Shown here piece after piece: positions 54,672 to 63,134 of a stretch of DNA of 64,000 nucleotides. The notes beneath the pieces were generated by a model. The model searched no databases. It was given only the letters and a program-made list of their open reading frames with translations, and was not told the origin of the DNA. Position numbers and translations under genes: made by a program. Location of the stretch: contig JAJFVC010000060.1 of assembly GCA_021372005.1 (NCBI GenBank), positions 109,966-173,965 of the forward strand, written 5' to 3'. The stretch is from Planctomycetaceae bacterium. GTDB taxonomy: Bacteria; Planctomycetota; Planctomycetia; Pirellulales; Thermoguttaceae. The first letter of the stretch is position 1. Every line of letters starts with the position of its first letter.

Positions 54672-57335
54672 ATGCCCCGCTACAACCCCGCTGTCATCGA
54701 ATCGAAATGGCAACAGTTTTGGGAAAAGAACCATACGTTCGCCGCTCCCAAGCTGCCTAAAGAACGTAAATTGTACGTCTTGGATATGTTTCCGTATCCA
54801 AGCGGCAACGGCCTGCACGTCGGCCATCCCGAGGGTTACACGGCTACGGACATCGTTTGCCGGTTTCATCGGATGCGGGGCACAAGCGTCATGCATCCAA
54901 TGGGCTGGGACGCCTTCGGGTTGCCGGCCGAGCAGCACGCCAAAAAAACAGGCACCCATCCGCGCACGACCACCGAAAAAAACATCGACACTTTCCGCCG
55001 ACAGTTAAAAATGCTCGGGTTTTCCTACGATTGGGACCGCGAGCTGGCCACGACCGACGTCGAGTATTTTCGATGGACCCAATTCATCTTCCTGGTGTTG
55101 TTCGACACCTGGTTCGACGCCGAACAGCAGCGAGGCCGTCCGATTGCCGAATTGCCCCTTCCCGCCGAGGTGTCGGCCGGTGAGGCCGCGGCCGTCGAAC
55201 GCTATCGCGATGAGCATCGGCTGGCCTATCAGCTGGAGGCCCCGGTGAATTGGTGTCCGGACTTGGGCACCGTGTTGGCCAACGAGGAAGTGACCGGCGG
55301 CGTAAGCGAACGCGGCGGTTTTCCGGTCGTTCGGATTCCGTTGCGACAATGGATGCTGCGGATCACCGCCTACGCCGACCGATTGGAGCGGGATCTCGAT
55401 CAGCTCGACTGGTCGGAAGGCATCAAACAATTGCAACGCAATTGGATCGGCCGCAGCACCGGCGCCGAGGTCGACTTTTTTGTCGGCGATCCCGGCGACG
55501 CTATCCGAAGTGAAAAACTCGCGGGTTCGCAGCAGGTTGCATTCGACACCTGGAAAAAACAACGTCAAAAGGCCGGATTCCCGCAAAAGCCCGACAACGA
55601 CGTGTTGCGAATCTACACAACGCGACCCGACACGTTGTTCGGCGCCACGTACATGGTCATCGCGCCGGAGCACCCGTTCGTCGAGCGGCTCAGCTCACCG
55701 GAGCAGGCCGCGGCGGTTCGGGCGTATTGTGAACAGTCGGCCTGCAAGAGCGATTTGGACCGGACCGATCTGGCCAAACAAAAGACCGGCGTTTTCACCG
55801 GTTCCTATGCGATCAATCCAGTCAACGGACAGACGATTCCCATCTGGGTGGCCGATTACGTCCTGATTAGCTACGGCACCGGTGCGATCATGGCCGTGCC
55901 GGCCCATGACACGCGCGACTTCGAGTTCGCTCAACAATTCGGCCTGCCAATCCTCCAAGTGGTGGCCAGCGACCAGCAACCCACGGCCGGCGAAGCTTTC
56001 ATCGCCGATGGCGTGGCGGTCAACTCGGGCCCTTACAACGGTCTGCCCACCGCAGAGTTCAAAACCCGAATTGCACGCGATCTAGACGATCAGGGTGTCG
56101 GTCGTCCGGCGGTCAACTATAAACTGCGCGATTGGCTTTTCAGTCGGCAGCATTTCTGGGGCGAGCCGTTCCCGATCTTGCACGAGTTGGACGTGGCGGG
56201 CCGGCCGACTGGGCGGCTCCGGGCGCTGCGACCCGAGGACTTGCCGCTGGACCTGCCCGAGCGGATGGCGTTTGACGCCAAACACGACGAGCCGACTCCG
56301 CCGTTGGAAAAAGCCCCGAACGACTGGCTTTACATCACGCTGGACGGGAAGCGATACAAACGCGAGACGAACACGATGCCGCAGTGGGCCGGCTCGTGTT
56401 GGTATTATCTGCGGTTTCTCGACCCGAAAAACAACAAGGCCCTGATCGATCCGGAAATCGAAAAGGTCTGGATGCCGGTCGACCTGTACGTCGGTGGGGC
56501 GGAGCACGCCGTGCTGCATCTGCTGTACGCCCGATTCTGGCACAAGGTGCTGTTCGACCGCGGCTACGTGAGCACTTGCGAACCGTTCCACAAACTGGTC
56601 AATCAGGGCATGATTCTGGGCGAGAACGGCGAAAAGATGTCGAAAAGCCGCGGCAACGTGGTCAACCCCGACGAGGTGGTCCGCGAGTACGGCGCCGATT
56701 CGCTGCGGTTGTACGAAATGTTCATGGGTCCGCTGGAGGCCGTCAAGCCGTGGTCGATGGACGGCGTCAGTGGCGTGCGCGGTTTTCTGGATCGCGCCTG
56801 GCGCATGATCATCGACGATCGGGCCGAAACCGTGCGGCTCAACCCCGCGGTGCAGGACGTTGAGCCGTCGCTCGAACAAAACCGCATGTTGCACAAGACG
56901 GTCAAAAACGTGACCCGCGACATCGAACAGATGTCGTTCAACACGGCCATCGCCAAAATGATGGAGTTCACCAACTTTTTCACGAAGGAAGAGCGGCGGC
57001 CCCGCGCGGCGATGGAGACGTTTTCGCTGTTGTTGGCCCCCTTCGCTCCCCATATGGCCGAAGAGCTTTGGGAGTCGCTCGGCCACCAAGGCGGGTTGAC
57101 CTACCAGCCGTGGCCCACCTTCGACGAAGCGGCGATCAAGGAAGACACGGTCGAGGTGCCGATCCAAATCAACGGCAAACTACGCGGTCGGATCGTCGTG
57201 CCGGCCGACAGCGACCGGGCCGCCCTGGAATCGACCGCCCGAGCCGATGCGAAAGTCGCCGAACTGTTGGCCGGCAAAATGGTCGTCAAAACGATCGCCG
57301 TGCCGGGCCGCATGGTCAACTTCGTGGTGAAATAG
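54672..57335 (+). CDS. leuS: Leucyl-tRNA synthetase
   Basis: Class I synthetase of 887 residues. ATG 54672 ([17 protein letters not shown]) matches the family start. The HIGH region is [18 protein letters not shown]; the CP1 editing domain has [18 protein letters not shown] and [19 protein letters not shown]; the catalytic core ends with [16 protein letters not shown]. The C-terminal domain ([20 protein letters not shown]) is present. Convergent with cutA, with only 6 bases between. Confidence 0.98.
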   Translation: MPRYNPAVIESKWQQFWEKNHTFAAPKLPKERKLYVLDMFPYPSGNGLHVGHPEGYTATDIVCRFHRMRGTSVMHPMGWDAFGLPAEQHAKKTGTHPRTTTEKNIDTFRRQLKMLGFSYDWDRELATTDVEYFRWTQFIFLVLFDTWFDAEQQRGRPIAELPLPAEVSAGEAAAVERYRDEHRLAYQLEAPVNWCPDLGTVLANEEVTGGVSERGGFPVVRIPLRQWMLRITAYADRLERDLDQLDWSEGIKQLQRNWIGRSTGAEVDFFVGDPGDAIRSEKLAGSQQVAFDTWKKQRQKAGFPQKPDNDVLRIYTTRPDTLFGATYMVIAPEHPFVERLSSPEQAAAVRAYCEQSACKSDLDRTDLAKQKTGVFTGSYAINPVNGQTIPIWVADYVLISYGTGAIMAVPAHDTRDFEFAQQFGLPILQVVASDQQPTAGEAFIADGVAVNSGPYNGLPTAEFKTRIARDLDDQGVGRPAVNYKLRDWLFSRQHFWGEPFPILHELDVAGRPTGRLRALRPEDLPLDLPERMAFDAKHDEPTPPLEKAPNDWLYITLDGKRYKRETNTMPQWAGSCWYYLRFLDPKNNKALIDPEIEKVWMPVDLYVGGAEHAVLHLLYARFWHKVLFDRGYVSTCEPFHKLVNQGMILGENGEKMSKSRGNVVNPDEVVREYGADSLRLYEMFMGPLEAVKPWSMDGVSGVRGFLDRAWRMIIDDRAETVRLNPAVQDVEPSLEQNRMLHKTVKNVTRDIEQMSFNTAIAKMMEFTNFFTKEERRPRAAMETFSLLLAPFAPHMAEELWESLGHQGGLTYQPWPTFDEAAIKEDTVEVPIQINGKLRGRIVVPADSDRAALESTARADAKVAELLAGKMVVKTIAVPGRMVNFVVK

Positions 57336-57341
57336 CCCCGA

Positions 57342-57668
57342 TCATTCATCGGACCGAACGGCATCGTCCAGCCATGCCAGATAGTCGGCGCCGCCGGCCT
57401 CGATAGGAAAGACCAGAATTTCCGGCACTTGATAAGGGTGGATCTGGCGAATCGCTTGTTCCACGGCCTCGTATCGGTCGCGCCGCGTTTTAACCCGACA
57501 CTGCCATTCCTCGGTCGTCTCGATCTTGCCCTGCCAGCGATAGATGCTTTCAATCGGTCCGACCAACTGAACGCAAGCGGCCAAACGCTTTTCGACCAAC
57601 GTCCGGGCAAGTCGTTGCGCATCTTGACGGTGTTCAACCGTCGTCACCAATTCGATGTATTCAGACAT
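57342..57668 (-). CDS. cutA: CutA1 divalent-ion tolerance protein
   Basis: Trimeric PII-like protein of 108 residues linked to metal tolerance. ATG 57668 gives MSEYIELVTTVEHRQDAQRL. Signatures are LVEKRLAACVQLVGPIESIY, RWQGKIETTEEWQCRVKTRR and HPYQVPEILVFPI. The candidate -10 box TACACT (57675-57680) ends 6 bases before the start codon, so the message may be leaderless. Confidence 0.94.
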   Translation of the reverse strand: MSEYIELVTTVEHRQDAQRLARTLVEKRLAACVQLVGPIESIYRWQGKIETTEEWQCRVKTRRDRYEAVEQAIRQIHPYQVPEILVFPIEAGGADYLAWLDDAVRSDE

Positions 57669-57674
57669 GACGTG

Positions 57675-57703
57675 AGTGTAACTCCCTCTCGCCTGCGAGA
57701 AAA
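57675..57703 (-). promoter_or_regulatory. Promoter of cutA (possible leaderless start)
   Basis: TTTTCT and TACACT are 17 bases apart on the reverse strand; the -35 box is weak, the -10 box is good and ends 6 bases before the ATG. Confidence 0.35.
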
Positions 57704-57775
57704 GCACCCGTGACTCCCAAACGGGACACTCCTGTGGCAAAAAATCAACATCTCAATCCGCCAACCGCGCGCAGT

Positions 57776-57804
57776 TTGCCGACGGAAGGAATCTGAACTA
57801 GGAT
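57776..57804 (+). promoter_or_regulatory. Promoter of the 57828-59442 two-gene unit
   Basis: TTGCCG and TAGGAT are 17 bases apart, ending 23 bases before ATG 57828. Confidence 0.45.
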
Positions 57805-57827
57805 TTCGATGGCCCTTTCTTCTCGAT

Positions 57828-58124
57828 ATGCGAAATCCCATGCTTCCGGAATCCTTCGAATCGCCGCCGAACGCTTGGAAAAACCTTGGAGATGCCTTGG
57901 ACGAAATTCGAGGCATTCCCGGCGCGACACAGGCTTTCGTCTCAAGTGCGTTCGACCATCTGGACGACCTGGCCCACCAATGGCTGGGCCAGGAACTCAA
58001 TCGACGACAATTGCAAACCGCAGCGGAGCGCGACGGCCTCCAGCAGCAAATTGACCGTCTCGCCTCGATCATCGGTCAGTTGAGCGAAACCTTGGGCGCC
58101 CCCAGCAAACGAAACGAACGGTAA
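57828..58124 (+). CDS. Small coiled-coil protein of unknown function
   Basis: Protein of 98 residues, starting at ATG 57828 or 57840, with no known family. It is almost wholly helical; LNRRQLQTAAERDGLQQQID and the following LASIIGQLSETLG form a heptad-like coiled coil at about 58-88. It ends one base before the next gene, so the two are surely co-translated, and an upstream promoter fits. It may be a partner of the 438-residue protein. Confidence 0.65.
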   Translation: MRNPMLPESFESPPNAWKNLGDALDEIRGIPGATQAFVSSAFDHLDDLAHQWLGQELNRRQLQTAAERDGLQQQIDRLASIIGQLSETLGAPSKRNER

Positions 58125-58125
58125 T

Positions 58126-59442
58126 ATGAACCGGATCCAACAAGCCATTTTCACATCGGTCGACGTCAACCGCGAAACCGACTATCAACTGGTCGGCGGC
58201 AGCGACGGCCTTTGCGAGGCGGATGCCCGGGAATTGGCCGTCTGGGGCCCGGCGTGCGACGGCCTGCTTGATGTGGGACCCGACGCCGAAAGTCTCAATT
58301 TTCATCCATTGCCGAGCGGGGCCTACTGTCTCTCGCGCACCATCCACGCCGGTTGGCAGCAGGGCGGCGGCCAACGGCTGCACACGCATTGTTTGATCGT
58401 TCCAACGGAAGTGTTGGCCCGATTCGCCAATAACCCGATTGCACTGAATCAAACCATTTCGGAACGGGGCTATTGGTGCGGACCTGCCGAGGCTAATCCG
58501 GAATTGGAACCGTTTTCGTTGGCGGGAGGCGCCCCGCCGGTCGACACAGCGACGCTGCGCCAGTTGACCGCCGAACTGGGCCCGCAACGGGTAGCCGCGT
58601 TGATCCAAGCAGCCCGCGACGCCGTTTGCCTGGCGTTGGTCGGTCGGCGACCGATCGAACCACTGCTGGCCGGTTTGTTCGGTTGCTTGCCGCCGGAATG
58701 TCGGCTGGAGTTTTCTTTTTCGACCGGCCTGAAGTTCTCGCCGCGACGACCGTTTCGCATCCTTTCATTGTCCGACGATCCGGCCGAACGGCTTTGGATC
58801 GCCAACCATCCGAACGTCGCAGTATTGGACATCCATCAGGAGCCGGCTGCGCCCCTTTCACTCGACGGTTGGAGCCGTCTGATCGAACGTTCGCTGGCGA
58901 CCAACCATCTTCCGTTTTTGGCGGCCCAGCTCTCAAGACGGCGATTCGATCTCGCGATGGACGACCTGCCGGCCCTGGGACTACAACTGCTCGAAAACCT
59001 CGATGCCACCGAAATTCAAGGCGTCGCACCGGTGGACTCTTACGAAATGCCGAACGCATCCTCTGCGACGACCAAGCCTCGGGCACACGCCGCCCACCGA
59101 CAGTTTGAAAAAAGCCTGAAGGCGGCCACGTTGTCCGTACCGTCGCCGTCGGCTGAATTAGGGCTCGAATCGCCCGAGGTCCTCGAAAAACTGGAACACT
59201 TGGACGACTTGGTCTACGAGGCCATCTCCGGCCAAACCGGTTCGCTTGAACTGCTCCGCACGGCTTGGCCGAAATTGCTGGAGGAACTGGGCGAGACCAG
59301 ATTGGCCGCTTCCCGCGAACAATATCTGCGCTACGCTTTGTCGATTTGGCAAGAATGCGCCGAGGTGGGCGAAATCCGCAACCCCCACCGAGCCATTCAG
59401 GCGCTCGATGTCCTATGCCTGTTGTTCAGCGACATGGCGTAA
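58126..59442 (+). CDS. Unrecognised protein, possibly GTPase-associated-protein-1-like
   Basis: Cytosolic-looking protein of 438 residues with no signal peptide. The N-terminal 200 residues (QQAIFTSVDVNRETDYQLVG, LCEADARELAVWGPACDGLL, SLNFHPLPSGAYCLSRTIHA, LHTHCLIVPTEVLARFANNP) recall the GAP1-N2 domain described for GTPase-associated conflict systems; this is a tentative match from memory. A helical middle follows (CRLEFSFSTGLKFSPRRPFR), then a disordered linker (about 305-345) and a helical C-terminus. No GTPase gene is adjacent. It is paired with the small coiled-coil gene upstream. Confidence 0.7.
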   Translation: MNRIQQAIFTSVDVNRETDYQLVGGSDGLCEADARELAVWGPACDGLLDVGPDAESLNFHPLPSGAYCLSRTIHAGWQQGGGQRLHTHCLIVPTEVLARFANNPIALNQTISERGYWCGPAEANPELEPFSLAGGAPPVDTATLRQLTAELGPQRVAALIQAARDAVCLALVGRRPIEPLLAGLFGCLPPECRLEFSFSTGLKFSPRRPFRILSLSDDPAERLWIANHPNVAVLDIHQEPAAPLSLDGWSRLIERSLATNHLPFLAAQLSRRRFDLAMDDLPALGLQLLENLDATEIQGVAPVDSYEMPNASSATTKPRAHAAHRQFEKSLKAATLSVPSPSAELGLESPEVLEKLEHLDDLVYEAISGQTGSLELLRTAWPKLLEELGETRLAASREQYLRYALSIWQECAEVGEIRNPHRAIQALDVLCLLFSDMA

Positions 59443-59487
59443 CCCCCCCTCCGACATGCTCCCCTACGGAAAATCTTGCCAAAAATC

Positions 59488-59517
59488 CTGACATTCTTTT
59501 CATTTGGCCGATATTTT
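59488..59517 (+). promoter_or_regulatory. Candidate promoter of the methyltransferase gene
   Basis: CTGACA and TATTTT are 18 bases apart, giving a leader of about 140 bases. Confidence 0.35.
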
Positions 59518-59591
59518 AGTCTCCAGAACGAATAGGAGGTCTGGCGGGTTGATCGGTGGAGTGATAACTTAGTTAGCTAGACTTCACTTCC

Positions 59592-59614
59592 GTGTGGTGG
59601 GAAACCCGCCACAC
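59592..59614 (+). other. Hairpin in the methyltransferase leader
   Basis: GTGTGGTGGG and CCCGCCACAC pair over ten positions (one G-U) around an AAA loop, and CCG/CGG can extend it across a short bulge. No U-run follows. An unused AGGAGGT stands upstream at 59534-59540. The 210-base gap holds no clear gene. Confidence 0.35.
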
Positions 59615-59661
59615 CAACGGGAATTGGATCTGGGGGTGAATGTCAGGAAGCAGTGCCAAAT

Positions 59662-60444
59662 ATGGTCTCGAAGACCGATTCAATTCGCGCGTCACGACCG
59701 AAACAGCGTCCTGAGGCCAAGACAGGATCGCACAAAAAACCAGTTCTCAACCGGCTTTTGGAACATCGGCTGATCGGCCGGGTGAGTTTCCAGGAATACC
59801 AAGAAAAGGTTCGAGACGTCTACGATGGGCCGCAAGGGGCGCTGCTGGCCACGTGCAGCTTGTTGTCGCTGCACACGCCGCTTGGGGCCCGAATGTTCCG
59901 CGAGCGAAAGTTCGACCTGCGCGGTCTACAATGCATTTTGGACGTCGGCAGCGGTGCGGGCCAGATCGCCAAGCATCTGATCAAATACGCCGATCCTACG
60001 GCCGAAATCACCTGTTCGGACCTTTCGCACGAGATGCTTCGTCGGGCCCGACATCGGCTGAAAAGCGATCGACCGCGGTTTATCGTGGCCGATCTGACGA
60101 AGTTGCCCTTCGCCGACGCCTCGTTCGACGGCGTCACCTGCGGATATGTGCTGGAGCATCTACCCGACGCCAAGCTTGGATTGGCCGAACTCAGCCGCGT
60201 GATGATGCCCGGCGGCCGGATGCTTTTGCTGACGACCGAAGACACATTTTCCGGAGCGTGGACCAGCCGAATGTGGTGCTGCCGCACGTATAATCGCCAG
60301 GAATTGGCCCACATTTGCGAGGAAGTCGGGTTGCATTGGCACCGCGAATTGTGGTTCACTCGCATGCACAAAGTTCTTCGCGCCGGCGGCATCTGCGTCG
60401 AGCTGGTCAAGACGGCCGGACGTCGCGCAGCGGTTTCTTCCTGA
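59662..60444 (+). CDS. Class I SAM-dependent methyltransferase (UbiE-like)
   Basis: Protein of 260 residues. ATG 59662 is 11 bases after AGGAAG; GTG 59653 is the alternative. SAM-binding motifs: CILDVGSGAGQIAKHLIKYA, TCSDLSHEMLRRARHRL, ADLTKLPFADASFDGVTCGY, EHLPDAKLGLAELSRVMMPG. The N-terminal basic region (about 1-30) is unconserved-looking. The substrate is unknown; a lipid or small molecule is likely. It lies just upstream of kamA on the same strand, but each has its own promoter. Confidence 0.9.
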   Translation: MVSKTDSIRASRPKQRPEAKTGSHKKPVLNRLLEHRLIGRVSFQEYQEKVRDVYDGPQGALLATCSLLSLHTPLGARMFRERKFDLRGLQCILDVGSGAGQIAKHLIKYADPTAEITCSDLSHEMLRRARHRLKSDRPRFIVADLTKLPFADASFDGVTCGYVLEHLPDAKLGLAELSRVMMPGGRMLLLTTEDTFSGAWTSRMWCCRTYNRQELAHICEEVGLHWHRELWFTRMHKVLRAGGICVELVKTAGRRAAVSS

Positions 60445-60475
60445 GTCGGCGTCCGCTTGCCGTTGTTTTTTCCTC

Positions 60476-60503
60476 TTGACATTTTAGCGGCGAACGGTAT
60501 GAA
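60476..60503 (+). promoter_or_regulatory. sigma70 promoter of kamA
   Basis: A perfect TTGACA and TATGAA are 16 bases apart. The transcript would begin near 60510 with a leader of about 150 bases; I do not see a lysine riboswitch in it. Confidence 0.55.
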
Positions 60504-60660
60504 TTCTTCTCAAGATGCAGGTTGTATTGCCGAAAGGATGAAAAAGCGATCGCAGCCGCGGACCGACAAGGGAATGTAGCGAGCCGACGGCGGCGTTTCG
60601 AGGGGTCGATACGGATGTCGCGCCCCCGAATCTCCAAGGATCCCAGGAGGATGGTTCTCG

Positions 60661-61959
60661 ATGGCCAGCATTGATGCTGAGGCTTGCTCGTGCGCCCGCG
60701 TAGACGACGAAGAGCCCCCGAGTCCAACAGTCCAATTATTAGCTCCTCGCGCCGCAACGCGGATTTCAAGGCCTAAATGTCCTCGCGTCCTTGTGGATCG
60801 CGATTTGTTTTCGCCCGGCGTTGTTCCGGGCCGGACCCCTCGCAGCACTTTTCAGACCAGAATGTTTCGGAAGACGTTCTACCCGAACGCCTCCGATCAT
60901 GACTGGAACGATTGGCACTGGCAGGCCAGGAACCGGCTTCGGACGCTCGCACAGATCGAACAAGTGCTGGTGCTGTCGGAAGACGAGCGCAAGGCCTTGT
61001 CGGATCACACGATGCTGCCGGTGAGCATTACGCCGTATTACATGAGTCTGGTCTCCCGCGACGACCAAAGCCAGCCGTTGCGGCGAACGGTGATCCCCAC
61101 GACGGCTGAGTTTCTCAAGGCCCCCGGCGAGGCCGCCGACCCGCTGGGCGAGGATCACGACAGCCCCATCCCCGGTTTGGTCCATCGTTATCCAGACCGG
61201 GTGCTGCTGTTGGTGACGGACTTCTGTTCGAGCTATTGCCGTTATTGCACGCGTTCTCGCGTGGTGGGGCACGGTTCCATCGCCCCCGGTGAGGCTCGGC
61301 TGGAACAAGCGTTCGACTATATTCGCCACACGCCAACGATCCGCGACGTTCTGATTTCCGGAGGCGATCCGTTGTCGCTCAGCGACGAGCGGCTCGATTG
61401 GATTTTGACCAATCTGCGTCAGATCCCGCACGTCGAGTTTGTGCGGATCGGCACGAAAATGCCGGCCGTGTTGCCGCAACGCATCACGCCGGAGTTGTGC
61501 CGGATGCTGCGCCGCCATCATCCGCTGTGGATGAGCTTGCACTTCCTGCACCCCGACGAATGCACGCCGGAATCGTATCAGGCTTGCACGCGGCTGGCCG
61601 ACGCCGGGATCCCGCTGGGGTCGCAGACCGTGTTGCTGGCCGGCGTGAACGACAATGTCGAGACGATGAAGCAACTGGTCCATCGACTGCTGCGAATGCG
61701 AGTCCGCCCGTACTATTTGTACCAATGCGATCCGATCACCGGTTCGGCTCATTTCCGCACCCCGGTCTCGAAGGGCTTGGAGATCATTGCGGGCCTGCGT
61801 GGGTACACGACGGGTTATGCCGTGCCAAACTACGTGATCGACGCGCCCGGCGGCGGCGGCAAAATCCCCTTACAGCCTGAAACGATCGTCGGTCGCGACG
61901 GCAATGATCTGCTGTTGCGCAACTTTCAGGGCGACATGTATCGCTACCCCGACCCCTGA
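60661..61959 (+). CDS. kamA: KamA-family radical SAM protein, lysine 2,3-aminomutase-like
   Basis: Predicted PLP- and iron-sulfur-dependent aminomutase that would turn L-lysine into beta-lysine. ATG 60661 has AGGAGGA 9 bases upstream; the protein has 432 residues. Radical SAM motif CSSYCRYC has cysteines at 189, 193 and 196. Asp357 (YLYQCDPITG), Asp394 and Lys401 (DAPGGGGK) have the same spacing as Asp293, Asp330 and Lys337 of clostridial lysine 2,3-aminomutase, where the two Asp hold the substrate's epsilon-amine and the Lys binds PLP (from memory). EF-P-modifying EpmB lacks the PGGGGK loop. A terminator follows, then two ATP-grasp genes on the same strand. Confidence 0.92.
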   Translation: MASIDAEACSCARVDDEEPPSPTVQLLAPRAATRISRPKCPRVLVDRDLFSPGVVPGRTPRSTFQTRMFRKTFYPNASDHDWNDWHWQARNRLRTLAQIEQVLVLSEDERKALSDHTMLPVSITPYYMSLVSRDDQSQPLRRTVIPTTAEFLKAPGEAADPLGEDHDSPIPGLVHRYPDRVLLLVTDFCSSYCRYCTRSRVVGHGSIAPGEARLEQAFDYIRHTPTIRDVLISGGDPLSLSDERLDWILTNLRQIPHVEFVRIGTKMPAVLPQRITPELCRMLRRHHPLWMSLHFLHPDECTPESYQACTRLADAGIPLGSQTVLLAGVNDNVETMKQLVHRLLRMRVRPYYLYQCDPITGSAHFRTPVSKGLEIIAGLRGYTTGYAVPNYVIDAPGGGGKIPLQPETIVGRDGNDLLLRNFQGDMYRYPDP

Positions 61960-61999
61960 AGAAAACCGCCGGCGCCGCAAACCTGAAAAAGCCATGCCT

Positions 62000-62035
62000 G
62001 GCCGGTGGTCCTTGCCCGCCGGCCTTTTTCTTCTT
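62000..62035 (+). terminator. Intrinsic terminator after kamA
   Basis: GGCCGGTGG (62000-62008) pairs with CCGCCGGCC (62016-62024), with one G-U, loop TCCTTGC, and is followed by TTTTTCTTCTT. This is the clearest terminator in the window. Confidence 0.75.
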
Positions 62036-62059
62036 GTGCGCGGATCGTGCAAGTTCCGG

Positions 62060-62087
62060 TTGCGTTTTCGCCGTCGTTCGCTACAAT
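62060..62087 (+). promoter_or_regulatory. Promoter of the ATP-grasp pair
   Basis: TTGCGT and TACAAT are 16 bases apart, 60 bases before the ATG at 62148. Confidence 0.5.
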
Positions 62088-62147
62088 CGCGGATTCTCAC
62101 GGGGGGAACGGACGTTTGGAGAAGGCCGCGACGACCTGCTGGAAGCT

Positions 62148-63134
62148 ATGAACATCGGTTTGACTTACGACCTCCGCGCCGACTATCTGGCCGAAGGTTA
62201 TTCCGAAGAAGAAACCGCCGAGTTCGATCGGCCCGACACGATCGAGGCCATCGAAGCGTCGTTGCAGGAGCTTGGCTATCAGACCGATCGAATCGGCAAT
62301 GCCAAGCGACTGGTCGACCGGCTTGCCCGAGGGGACCGCTGGGATCTGGTGTTCAATGTGGCCGAGGGGCTGCACGGCGTGACCCGCGAGGCCCAAGTCC
62401 CGTCGATCCTGGACGTGTACGACATCCCGTATACGTTTTCGGACCCCTTGGTGCTCTCGCTGGCGCTGTACAAAGACCTGACTAAAACGCTGGTCCAGCA
62501 AGCCGGCATCGCCACGCCTCAGTTCGCCTTGGTTCGCAACCCGGCGGAAGCGGACGCAGTCGATCTGCCGTTTCCACTGTTCGCCAAACCGGTAGCCGAG
62601 GGAACCAGCAAAGGCATCACAGCCGCCTCGAAAGTGGCTGATCGAGCTTCGCTGCGCGACGTCTGCTCCGACCTGCTGAAACAGTTTTGCCAGCCCGTAT
62701 TGGTCGAGACGTTTTTGGCCGGCCGCGAGTTCACGGTCGGTCTGACCGGCACGGGCGAACACGCCGAGACCCTCGGCACGGTCGAAATCACGCTGCTGCC
62801 CGGCGCCGAGGCGGAGATCTATTCCTACGTGAACAAAGAGCAGTGCGAAGAGTTGGTCCGCTACGTGCTGGTGCATCCCAACCGCGATCCACTGGTCGAG
62901 CAAGTCAATGCGATGGCGCTCCATGCCTGGCGGGCGCTGGGTTGCCGCGACGGCGGGCGAATCGACATCCGATGCGACGCCCAAGGACAGCCGCATTTTC
63001 TCGAGGTCAACCCCTTGCCGGGAATGCATCCTCAACACAGCGACCTGCCGATTCTCTGCAATTACCAGGGCATCCCCTACGTCGACCTGATCGACCGGAT
63101 TGTCCGTTCCGCCTCGCGGCGTATTTCAAAATGA
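62148..63134 (+). CDS. D-Ala-D-Ala-ligase-family ATP-grasp protein (1)
   Basis: ATP-grasp ligase of 328 residues from ATG 62148, preceded by TGGAAG. The N-terminal domain (NIGLTYDLRADYLAEGYSEE) differs from housekeeping Ddl. ATP-grasp features: LFAKPVAEGTSKGIT (ATP Lys loop), VLVETFLAGREFTVGL, GGRIDIRCDAQGQPHFLEVN (metal-binding Glu/Asn) and NPLPGMHPQHSDLPIL. It forms an acyl-phosphate and joins it to an amine; the substrates are unknown. It overlaps the next ligase by ATGA. Confidence 0.9.
   Translation: MNIGLTYDLRADYLAEGYSEEETAEFDRPDTIEAIEASLQELGYQTDRIGNAKRLVDRLARGDRWDLVFNVAEGLHGVTREAQVPSILDVYDIPYTFSDPLVLSLALYKDLTKTLVQQAGIATPQFALVRNPAEADAVDLPFPLFAKPVAEGTSKGITAASKVADRASLRDVCSDLLKQFCQPVLVETFLAGREFTVGLTGTGEHAETLGTVEITLLPGAEAEIYSYVNKEQCEELVRYVLVHPNRDPLVEQVNAMALHAWRALGCRDGGRIDIRCDAQGQPHFLEVNPLPGMHPQHSDLPILCNYQGIPYVDLIDRIVRSASRRISK

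Noticed and set aside
59549..59572. Seven-codon leader peptide after AGGAGGT
   Set aside because: A short TTG-initiated frame exists, but it has no informative residue content and such frames are expected by chance.
60510..60660. Lysine riboswitch in the kamA leader
   Set aside because: The 150-base leader has a few GC-rich segments, but I cannot find the conserved L-box elements.
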